NCBI GenBank assembly: GCA_019247235.1
Contig: JAFAPG010000843.1
Span: 1-6,096 of the forward strand
Direction of reading: 5' to 3'
Length of the DNA: 6,096 bases
Source: Acidobacteriota bacterium
GTDB lineage: Bacteria; Acidobacteriota; Terriglobia; Terriglobales; Acidobacteriaceae
Part shown: piece after piece, positions 1 through 5,964 of the stretch
Position numbering within the stretch: position 1 is the stretch's first letter
Layout of the letters: each line of letters opens with the position of its first letter
The notes under the pieces: model-generated
Seen by the model: the letters and a program-made list of their open reading frames with translations, nothing else
What the model was told of the DNA's origin: nothing
Databases searched by the model: none
Made by a program: the position numbers and the translations under genes

Positions 1-592
1 CGCCGGAAGCGCCAACGACCCCAACAGCCCTCTCGAAAACGACCAATCCATGTACGCCGGAGCCCTGGTTATCCAGACCAGCCGCCCTATTCCCGGCTTT
101 GAAAAGATCGTCGGCGCAACACTGGCGAGCATCAATCCCAACCTCACCATCGTAAAGTTCCAGACATTCCAGCAGCAGATTGACGATCGCTTCATCGAGG
201 AGAGGCTGATCGCGCGCCTCACTTCTCTTTTTGGCCTGCTGGCGCTTCTACTCGCCGCCATCGGTCTTTATGGCGTCATGGCCTATACCGTAGTCCGCCG
301 CACGCCAGAGATCGGCATCCGCATGGCGCTCGGAGCGCCTCGCAGCCGCGTAATGGGCACGGTCATGCGCGTAGCCATGCTGCAGGCTGTCACCGGCCTG
401 GCTATCGGCATGCCGGTGGCAATCTGCTGCGTGCGGTACTTCAAGTCGCAGCTTTATGAGATCACCAGTGTGAATCTGCAGGTCATGACCATCGCAATTG
501 CAGTGCTGGCGCTTGCGGCTGCCATTGCCGGCATTATTCCGGCACGGCGCGCGGCCTCCATCGACCCCGCACGGGCCTTGCGCATTCAATGA
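1..592 (+). CDS. ADOP-family ABC transporter permease, C-terminal part (partial, runs off left edge)
   Basis: This is the 3' end of an inner-membrane permease of the MacB/FtsX type, probably of the acidobacterial duplicated orphan permease (ADOP) family. The frame is open from base 2, giving 196 residues before TGA at 590-592, so the start is outside the window. The first 60 or so residues are the end of a periplasmic core domain. A terminal FtsX domain follows, with membrane segments at about residues 73-97, 122-145 and 160-180 of the visible part. Family signatures are clear: LYGVMAYTVVRRTPEIGIRMALGA after the first helix (seen as LYGVMAY, then EIGIRMALGA) and PARRAASIDPARALR at the C terminus. 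The order and motifs match the end of the complete permease at 2998-5511, so the two are paralogues. ADOP proteins lack a fused or adjacent ATPase, and their substrate is unknown. Family assignment is firm; the ADOP subtype is inferred from motifs and from the complete neighbour. Confidence 0.93.
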   Translation, partial: AGSANDPNSPLENDQSMYAGALVIQTSRPIPGFEKIVGATLASINPNLTIVKFQTFQQQIDDRFIEERLIARLTSLFGLLALLLAAIGLYGVMAYTVVRRTPEIGIRMALGAPRSRVMGTVMRVAMLQAVTGLAIGMPVAICCVRYFKSQLYEITSVNLQVMTIAIAVLALAAAIAGIIPARRAASIDPARALRIQ

Positions 593-633
593 GCTGCGCC
601 TTTATAAGTAACCGGGGCGCAGTTGGTTATTTT
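592..633 (+). terminator. Intrinsic terminator after the first permease
   Basis: A hairpin begins at the last base of the stop codon. Arm 592-600 (core CTGCGCC at 594-600) pairs with 616-624 (core GGCGCAG at 616-622), with one G-U pair and a loop of 15 bases. It is followed, after GG, by the T-rich run TTATTTT at 627-633. Position, GC-rich stem and T-rich tail fit Rho-independent termination of the permease transcript. The loop is long and the tail is broken by an A, so efficiency may be moderate. Confidence 0.6.
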
Positions 634-1337
634 CACCGAGACCAATCACGCCTCGAGCAAGCCAGGCGGTTTGGACAAGGCAACGCCAGAGCCGCTGCAG
701 TACACAACACAATGCGCGACGAACGCGATCGCGGAAATGCGGCTCTCCACAAAGAAAGTGCGGATGTTTTTCCAGCATACGAGGCTTCAGGACATGACGC
801 CGCTCGGCCCCCGCTTTCGTACATGGAACTGGTCGCAATAAGCGCGAACTACCGACGCGGCCCATTCAGATTTCTTGCTCATCTGGCGCCGACAGCGGAA
901 ATCAGAGCATCACTCGTCAGGGGCGACGGCTTCTCGACCAGTTGCAGGCTCTGACGAGGATAAAGGAGAACGTCCGAGAAGCTGCGATCCTGACCGCGCG
1001 ACGGTCGTGGGCCAATCGGCGGGAGCTGTGGATATTTGCTTGCCGATGGCGTCTCAAGTCTCACGAGGATTGATCCAGGGCGGCCGCCTTGAGAGTGGAG
1101 AATGTCAAGCCACGCTCAACGAAGGGCTCGCAAGTGGTTCGGTTCAAGCGAAGGATGGTCGGCAAACAAGCTGACAATGCCCCGTGAGTTCCAGATTGCT
1201 CATCGTTCAACAGTTTATGAAAAATCAGCGGCACCCGCCGTGTCGCATTGATCTTTTCGATATTCATCGACATACGTCGTCCGGGGGCTGCCCGTAATTC
1301 TCGGCTGGATTACGTCTTTCACACTGTCCTGGCTAAG
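593..1337. other. 745-bp stretch with no supported gene
   Basis: Apart from the terminator hairpin at its left end I see no convincing gene here. Several overlapping short open frames exist on both strands, but none has a recognisable domain, a good ribosome binding site or natural-looking composition; they are rich in Arg, Ser and Cys, as expected of chance frames in GC-rich DNA. The longest coherent signal is the plus frame with codons starting at multiples of three. It is open from 798 to 1070, then continues past stops at 1071, 1173 and beyond. That could be a decayed gene but matches nothing I know. Near the right end, 1293-1298 (CGTAAT) and 1309-1314 (ATTACG) form a 6-bp hairpin about 24 bases downstream of the peptidase stop, without a T-run on the minus strand. 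It is at best a weak terminator. Confidence 0.6.
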
Positions 1338-2555
1338 CTATGGCTGTGTCAATATCCAATCGATAGCCGAGTCTTTGCCTATGCGGAAGAGACTCCAATC
1401 AGGGTCAGCCTGATGGTCAGGAAACACTGCCGAGCTGTCGTTATAGGGCTGAAATCGGTACTTTAACGTCGCGCAGGACACTTGTATTTTGGAAAGCGGG
1501 AGCCTAAACCAGTGGTTCTCTTGATACCCATTCGGGCGTGCCCCCGTTGGCTCACCCACAATTATCGCTTCAGTCTCTCGCCGAAAATCCGTAACGTTCG
1601 TCATGCCGGCGGAGAACGTCCTTCGCCCTGTAATCACGAACAAACGCCCTGGCCGATTTAGCAGCGGCATAAAGGTGATTTTCGAAACGAGGTACTGCCG
1701 TCCATGCACGAAGTTTCCGCCGCCGTTCCAGCGCATATCGATAATCAGACGTTTTACCGGGTGCTGCGCGATGAATTCCCAAAGGTGTTTCGTTTCTTCC
1801 TGAAGATCTTGATAGGAGTGAAAATCTACGTAGACAGTCCGCGAATCCGACAAATAGGTAAACCAAAAGGGCGCGTCAGAATGCTGGAAGGGGAGCGGAA
1901 CCTGCTCGCTAAGCGTAACAAGCGAACTGTTCTTACCGGGTACATCGGCTCGAAGCTCAAGTGTGAAGCGGCTGCCGGAATCGGTTTCAAAGGTAAACCC
2001 TGCGGTATCGGAATAAGGAATGATATGCAAGGCCGCGAGCGGCTCAATCTCGGTAATCAGCCCAGCACTCCTGTCCATCTCAAACCATTTGCTCTCACCT
2101 TGGGGAATGAGCTGCTGCAGTTTCCCCCGGACTTCATTGATCGATGTCGAGCCGATCTTCACAACCTTGGCACCAATTGCTCTCTTATATTCAGGTGCGG
2201 CACGTACGACGCGAAGGTCTTCACCAAACCAAAAAGCTTCGATAGGCAATCTCCGATAGAGCGAAGTGTCCACGAACGTGTGCCCGTCGCCAATGAGAGC
2301 GGCGAGCCGCTGCAAACCGACCACCACCTCGTAATCTTTCATTGAGGGTATTCGGGTCTCGAGCGCCGCAATCTCGGAATCGAACTTGGTTTTGGAAATG
2401 AGATGATAGGGATCGCGGTGTTCGCCCCGAATCTCATTCGTAAAATAATGCAGCTCCTGAATCCATTGCTCGGATGTGAGAGATGGAAACCCCTGAGCCG
2501 CCGTGAACACGGATGAAAACATCAGGGAAAGTGCAAGCTTGCTGAAGAATCGCAC
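1338..2555 (-). CDS. Exported S41-family (tricorn/IRBP-like) serine peptidase homologue
   Basis: The predicted protein is 405 residues from a GTG start. I prefer this start to the in-frame ATG at 2609 because AGGAG sits 6 bases upstream, a promoter overlaps the ATG, and the protein then opens directly with a signal peptide (RFFSK, hydrophobic stretch, TAAQG; cleavage near residue 20), so export from the cytoplasm is expected. Residues 85-95 carry the GDGHT motif (His92). About 110-150 resembles a degenerate PDZ-like segment ending GAKVVKIGSTSINEV. The S41 catalytic region follows: LIIDMRWNGGGN (270-281), TFSAG with the likely nucleophile Ser315, VGEPTGARP (Glu335, Arg340) and PDHQADPD (379-386). 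The Lys of CtpA-type enzymes, expected about 25 residues after the Ser, is Arg here. GDGHT plus Ser suggests a tricorn/IRBP-like His-Ser mechanism instead. Substrate is unknown. The gene stands alone, 442 bp downstream of the next minus-strand gene. Confidence 0.88.
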   Translation of the reverse strand: MRFFSKLALSLMFSSVFTAAQGFPSLTSEQWIQELHYFTNEIRGEHRDPYHLISKTKFDSEIAALETRIPSMKDYEVVVGLQRLAALIGDGHTFVDTSLYRRLPIEAFWFGEDLRVVRAAPEYKRAIGAKVVKIGSTSINEVRGKLQQLIPQGESKWFEMDRSAGLITEIEPLAALHIIPYSDTAGFTFETDSGSRFTLELRADVPGKNSSLVTLSEQVPLPFQHSDAPFWFTYLSDSRTVYVDFHSYQDLQEETKHLWEFIAQHPVKRLIIDMRWNGGGNFVHGRQYLVSKITFMPLLNRPGRLFVITGRRTFSAGMTNVTDFRRETEAIIVGEPTGARPNGYQENHWFRLPLSKIQVSCATLKYRFQPYNDSSAVFPDHQADPDWSLFRIGKDSAIDWILTQP

Positions 2556-2561
2556 AACACA

Positions 2562-2566
2562 CTCCT
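2562..2566 (-). promoter_or_regulatory. Shine-Dalgarno of the S41 peptidase gene (decides the start)
   Basis: On the minus strand AGGAG occupies 2566-2562, followed by the 6-base spacer TGTGTT and GTG at 2555-2553. The spacing is ideal, and no comparable site precedes the ATG at 2609. This supports a GTG start and a protein 18 residues shorter than the longest open frame. Confidence 0.75.
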
Positions 2567-2585
2567 GTGGCCAGTCGTCCAAATC

Positions 2586-2614
2586 AGAATAGCGACAATC
2601 TCCAAACATGTCAG
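2586..2614 (-). promoter_or_regulatory. Sigma-70-like promoter of the S41 peptidase gene
   Basis: On the minus strand CTGACA (2614-2609, 5 of 6 to the -35 consensus) is separated by exactly 17 bases from TATTCT (2591-2586, 4 of 6 to the -10 consensus). A transcript would begin near 2579, leaving a leader of about 24 bases that includes the AGGAG site. The ATG at 2609 overlaps the -35 box, so it could not be in this transcript. The boxes are only by-eye matches. Confidence 0.55.
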
Positions 2615-2781
2615 AACTGGATTCTCCATCTCAGGTCACAAAGCCACGGACTGAGCGAGCCTTTTCCTACAGCTCCCTCAGGACTGCGAACAAGCGGGCA
2701 GAGTGGGGGAAGGACCCGGAGCATGGCTATTCGGAAGATGGGACATTATGATTTCTGTCCACGATGGGCTTCTATCAGATG

Positions 2782-2904
2782 TGAGCGTCTGTTTCTGTAG
2801 GCATTTCATTCCCATCATGTCCCCCGGCATTCACAGTTCGCGGTTGCTCGGCATTGTGCAGTAGGTGGTCCCCTACAGAACGTACTATGGCGACATGACG
2901 CTCA
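2782..2904. repeat. Nested two-block inverted repeat
   Basis: The outer arms are TGAGCGTC (2782-2789) and GACGCTCA (2897-2904). The inner arms are TTCTGTAGG (2793-2801) and CCTACAGAA (2872-2880). Both pairs are perfect, so 17 bases pair in register. The left arm has a 3-base gap between blocks and the right arm 16 bases, and a 70-base core separates the arms. It could be a folded RNA or cruciform, or the eroded ends of a small non-autonomous element. No flanking target duplication was evident. Confidence 0.5.
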
Positions 2905-2965
2905 GATGCGGAAACCTTCAACAGCTTAAGATCCGGGAAATACCCACATGTTTTGAGAATGGCCC

Positions 2966-2980
2966 GGCACCCGTTGTGCC
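2966..2980 (-). terminator. Small GC hairpin after the ADOP permease stop, weak terminator candidate
   Basis: On the minus strand GGCAC, a 5-base loop and GTGCC form a perfect 5-bp stem starting 17 bases after the TGA of the permease. T-G wobbles could lengthen it. No T-run follows, so it may act only as a 3'-end stabiliser or be chance. Confidence 0.3.
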
Positions 2981-2997
2981 AAGCTCTTCAGGTCTCC

Positions 2998-5511
2998 TCA
3001 CTCGCACCGCAGCGACACCATGGGATCGACTTTGGTTGCGCGGCGAGCGGGCAGATAACACGCCAGGCCTGAGACCATGGCGAGCAGTACGCTTACTGCG
3101 AAGAACGTAACGGGGTCACGCGCCTTAATGCCGTAGAGCAAGCTCGCGACCGATTGCGACACAATCAACGCCACAAAGATTCCAATTACGCCACCAATCA
3201 CCGTAAGCCGCAAGCCCTGGCTGATCACCAGCCGCACAATATCGCTATGCTGCCCGCCAAGCGCCAGGCGAACGCCGATTTCGCGCGTGCGCCGCGCTAC
3301 TATGTATGCGAGTACGCCGTAGAGCCCGAGCGCCGCCATCAGTGCTGCGAGCAATGCGAGAGAAACGGAAAGGGTGGCGACCAGCCGGGCCTTGAACACG
3401 TAATCGCTGATCTGCGCCGTGATCGCGCGCAAGTTATTAACCGGCAGATTGGGGTCGAGCCGCTTGACAGCAGAACGAAGCGTCGCCGCCATAGGCTCCG
3501 GCTCACGCTCGGTGCGCACGTAAAACGTCAGAGCGCCTAAACGCGGGTCCTGCGAGTATGGCATGTACATGAACGGTACAACGTCGCTTCGCGGGCCGTC
3601 CCATTTGCTGTCGGCTACGATGCCGACGATCTCGATATCGGGATGAACGTTGTTGCCGGCGCCTTGTGCGATGTGCATGCCAATGGGATTGCGTCCAGCG
3701 AAGAAGCGCTGCGCCAGCCTGTCGTTGATGATGCAAACCTTGTGACTTGTTGCACCGTCAGCCTCAGTCAGGTCCCTACCCGCCAGCAGCGGAATGCCCA
3801 GGGTCGAGAAATAGTCCGGGCCGATATATGTCGCGAGCACGCTCATGGCTTCATCGTGCGTCCTCGGATAACCTTCGGGCGTAATGTTGAAGCTCATATC
3901 GTCGCCCGAGAACATTGGGATGGTAGAAATGCTCACCGAGCCAACACCGGGCAGCCCGGCAATTTCGCGCCGCGCGCTGTCTGCAAATTGCAGCGTATGG
4001 GCAGGCGTACTCCCGTTCAAATCCGGCGACACGGAAAATTGCACCACGTGGTCGGCATTTACTCCCAGATTGGCACGTTCTAGGTTCGCCAGCGTACGCG
4101 CAAAAAGTCCTGCGCCGGTCAGAAGCACCACCGTGAGGGAGACTTGGGCCACAATCAAGGCCTTGCGCAGTCCGACACCGGAACGGCTTTCAGAGACTCT
4201 TGTGCCTTGCTCTTTAAGGTCGGACCGCAGATCCACGCTGGTGGCGCGCAGCGCCGGCGCAAGTCCGAAGAGAATGCTGGTGGCAAGCGTCAGCAGGATG
4301 GCAAACCAGAGCACGCGATAATCGAGGCTGCTGGCGAGGCCAAGCATGCCTTGGCCCGCCGGAATGGCGTGGACCATAGCAGTTAAGCCCCCCGAAGCCA
4401 TCGCAATGCCGGCTGCGCCTCCGGCAACACCAATCAGCAAACTCTCCGTGAGCAGTTGGCGAATTAGCCGCGCACGCCCCGCGCCCATTGCCAGACGCAC
4501 GGCGACTTCTCGCTGCCGTGCTTCCCCGCGCACCACAAGCAATCCGGCAAGATTCGCGCAGGCAATCAGCAGCACCAAGCCAACCATGCTCATCAGTACC
4601 AGCAGCGGCTCTTCTGCGTCTTGCTGTAAGACCAGACGACCGTGTGCGCCACTAGTGAGCAGTAGAGGCTTGGACGTGTATCTCTTCAGAAGCTCAGGGG
4701 GAAACCCGCCGCGTATCTCTCCGTCCTCTTTGAGAAGGGCGCCATAAATTGGCTGGAGCGAAGCCTGTGCTCTGACAGGATTGATGCCCGGCTTGAGCCG
4801 GCCGGCGATAGGCAGCCAAAAATCGTCGCGTGCCTCAAGGGGATGGCCTTCCGTCGGTATCATCTGCGACTTCATGGTCACGGGAATGAAGATGTCGGGC
4901 GCCTCGCCGATCTGGATTCCATTGAATCCTTTGCGCGCCACGCCGACCACGGTAAGCGGAACTCCATTTACTATCAGCGGCTTATTCAGAATGGAAAGAT
5001 CGGCCCCGAATTGCCGTGACCAGTAGCCGTAGCTGAGCACCGCGACGGTATTTCCACCAGGGGCAGTTTCATCATTCGCAGTCAACAGCCTGCCCAGCGC
5101 AGGCTGGATTTCGACCGTTTGAAAGTAATTTCCGCTCACTAATATGCCGTGTGCGCTTTGGGTGGTGCCGTGCCCGGAAACGTTGATGTCAATGCCACGG
5201 TATGCCAGCAAACCGGAAAAAACATATGACTGCTCGCGCAGGGCTTTATACGTCGGATAGGAAAACGACTGCGCGCAGTTATCAATATCAGACCAGCAGG
5301 CGCCGTTCTGGGGCCCAGGCGAGCGGAGCACCACGAGCTGTTGTGGGTTTGGCACGGGCAAGCTACGCAGCAGGATTTGGTCAGTCAGCGAGAAAATCCC
5401 CGTGTTCACGCCAATGCCAAGCGCCAGCGTGAATATGGCAACTAGGGTGAACGCCGGGCTGCGCAGCAACTGGCGCAAGCCGTAGCGAAAATCTTGTAAC
5501 AAAGAGTTCAT
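2998..5511 (-). CDS. ADOP-family MacB/FtsX-like ABC transporter permease, complete
   Basis: This 837-residue inner-membrane protein has the full duplicated architecture of acidobacterial duplicated orphan permeases. The N terminus reads MNSLLQDFRYGLRQLLRSPAF, then helix 1 (about 21-43). A periplasmic core domain (about 45-295) leads to the first FtsX unit, with helices near 302-326, 351-380 and 400-420 and the motif REVAVRLAMGAGR (335-347). Helix 5 (449-473) starts the second half: a second periplasmic core (about 475-705), then FtsX helices near 711-737, 763-788 and 801-822, with LYGVLAY (730-736), REIGVRLALGG (743-753) and PARRATKVDP (821-830). That makes eight membrane segments. No ATPase gene lies nearby, as usual for this family, so substrate and energising partner are unknown. 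The ATG is preceded by GGTGAT at 5519-5514, a close but acceptable Shine-Dalgarno, and the N terminus is family-typical. Cys72 and Cys79 in the first periplasmic loop could form a disulfide. Confidence 0.95.
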   Translation of the reverse strand: MNSLLQDFRYGLRQLLRSPAFTLVAIFTLALGIGVNTGIFSLTDQILLRSLPVPNPQQLVVLRSPGPQNGACWSDIDNCAQSFSYPTYKALREQSYVFSGLLAYRGIDINVSGHGTTQSAHGILVSGNYFQTVEIQPALGRLLTANDETAPGGNTVAVLSYGYWSRQFGADLSILNKPLIVNGVPLTVVGVARKGFNGIQIGEAPDIFIPVTMKSQMIPTEGHPLEARDDFWLPIAGRLKPGINPVRAQASLQPIYGALLKEDGEIRGGFPPELLKRYTSKPLLLTSGAHGRLVLQQDAEEPLLVLMSMVGLVLLIACANLAGLLVVRGEARQREVAVRLAMGAGRARLIRQLLTESLLIGVAGGAAGIAMASGGLTAMVHAIPAGQGMLGLASSLDYRVLWFAILLTLATSILFGLAPALRATSVDLRSDLKEQGTRVSESRSGVGLRKALIVAQVSLTVVLLTGAGLFARTLANLERANLGVNADHVVQFSVSPDLNGSTPAHTLQFADSARREIAGLPGVGSVSISTIPMFSGDDMSFNITPEGYPRTHDEAMSVLATYIGPDYFSTLGIPLLAGRDLTEADGATSHKVCIINDRLAQRFFAGRNPIGMHIAQGAGNNVHPDIEIVGIVADSKWDGPRSDVVPFMYMPYSQDPRLGALTFYVRTEREPEPMAATLRSAVKRLDPNLPVNNLRAITAQISDYVFKARLVATLSVSLALLAALMAALGLYGVLAYIVARRTREIGVRLALGGQHSDIVRLVISQGLRLTVIGGVIGIFVALIVSQSVASLLYGIKARDPVTFFAVSVLLAMVSGLACYLPARRATKVDPMVSLRCE

Positions 5512-5561
5512 AAATCACCCGTATCCTGCGCCACCGATGGGATCACCTTTGTGGCTCGACG

Positions 5562-5579
5562 TGTTGCCCTAACGCAACA
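5562..5579. repeat. 18-bp dyad in the ADOP permease leader
   Basis: TGTTGC (5562-5567) and GCAACA (5574-5579) are perfect inverted arms around a 6-base centre, 51 bases upstream of the permease ATG. The size suits a dimeric repressor site or a small leader hairpin. Its sequence differs from the dyad before the padR-type gene, so the same protein need not bind both. Confidence 0.35.
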
Positions 5580-5903
5580 GAGGAAACAAACCCGCGACGG
5601 CCATAAGTGTGAGCAACGGAAAACGGAGGCACGTTGGCAGCCAAATTCTCCTCAGCCAACGGCTATATTTTCTTCTATTTAAGAGATCTTACGAAATGCA
5701 GATCGTACGAGATCGACCGGCGCCGTCCGAAACCGGACAGTCGTCCTACCGGGTTAGCAGACCAGTTCGAGATTCTCCTAAGAAGGTGGTTGGTCGGCTA
5801 TCCGTAGACTGACCATAAAGGCTCGCTGGGAGGCGGATCCCCTCCAAGCGGTCCGAAAGCCCGAGGTGAATCCCTGAGGATCCGCTGTAGCTTGGTTTCG
5901 AAG

Positions 5904-5932
5904 TTGAGCGCCATTAAGCTCTAGTAGACAAT
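5904..5932 (+). promoter_or_regulatory. Candidate sigma-70-like promoter of the padR-type gene
   Basis: TTGAGC (5904-5909, 4 of 6) is followed after exactly 17 bases by GACAAT (5927-5932, 4 of 6). Transcription would start near 5939, giving a short leader. The -10 box lies inside the left arm of the dyad at 5924-5960, so a protein bound there would block the promoter. The box matches are modest; the spacing and the overlap with the dyad are what make it credible. Confidence 0.4.
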
Positions 5933-5960
5933 CTACCTCCATTGGGAGTAGAGTGTCTAC
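5924..5960. promoter_or_regulatory. Long dyad upstream of the padR-type gene, probable operator
   Basis: Two 17-base arms (5924-5940 and 5944-5960) flank a 3-base centre. Fourteen pairs are Watson-Crick and one is G-T; only two positions mismatch. The outer seven are perfect: GTAGACA (5924-5930) against TGTCTAC (5954-5960). It overlaps the candidate -10 box and ends 5 bases before the ATG, which is where an autorepressor site is expected. PadR proteins are dimeric winged-helix repressors that bind such dyads. As RNA it would also be a stable hairpin that could hide the start region. Confidence 0.6.
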
Positions 5961-5964
5961 ACCT

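Larger units (their letters stand above)
2615..2997. other. Non-coding spacer between the ADOP permease and the S41 gene
   Basis: I see no gene in these 383 bases. A plus-strand open frame crossing 2567-2800 has no recognisable domain and lies over the peptidase promoter and start. The spacer holds a nested inverted repeat at 2782-2904 and a small GC hairpin after the permease stop, both listed separately. An imperfect inverted pair also occurs at 2740-2750 and 2813-2823 (10 of 11 bases, GGGACATTATG against the complement of CATCATGTCCC). Together the repeats suggest a structured or rearranged spacer. Confidence 0.6.
5512..5964. other. Divergent intergenic region between the ADOP permease and padR-type gene
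   Basis: These 453 bases hold no gene I can support. The open frames at 5609-5812 (+) and 5778-6023 (-) are short and featureless, and the second overlaps the regulator. The region contains an AT-rich patch at about 5660-5700 and, near the right end, a promoter with a strong dyad for the regulator. A 6-bp dyad lies in the permease leader. Two further inverted pairs are GTCCG/CGGAC at 5725-5738 and GCGGATCC/GGATCCGC at 5833-5840 and 5878-5885. I found no convincing -35/-10 pair for the permease; the nearest candidate -10 is TATAGC on the minus strand near 5662-5667, without a matching -35. Confidence 0.6.

Noticed and set aside
602..865. Minus-strand open frame of 87 residues
   Set aside because: Rich in Arg, Cys and Leu with no known motif; other frames over the same bases are equally open.
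589..954. Plus-strand open frame of 121 residues overlapping the stop of the first permease
   Set aside because: It starts inside the terminator hairpin, has no recognisable domain and no ribosome site of note, and its composition is like a chance frame.
1061..1273. Minus-strand frame of 70 residues just downstream of the peptidase gene, beginning MSMNIEKINATRR
   Set aside because: It could look like a small co-transcribed gene, but it has only a poor ribosome site, no recognisable domain, and an overlapping plus frame that is similarly open.
1704..2345. Plus-strand open frame of 213 residues
   Set aside because: It lies wholly within the S41 peptidase gene on the opposite strand, whose motifs prove that frame.
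3154..4747. Several plus-strand open frames of 128 to 146 residues
   Set aside because: All are antisense shadows of the complete ADOP permease, with Arg- and Ser-rich chance composition.
5745..5785. tRNA-like T-loop (GTTCGAGATT)
   Set aside because: The flanking bases do not form a T-stem, and no acceptor stem or anticodon arm can be drawn.
5609..5812. Plus-strand open frame of 67 residues in the divergent spacer
   Set aside because: No domain, no ribosome site and no conserved-looking features.
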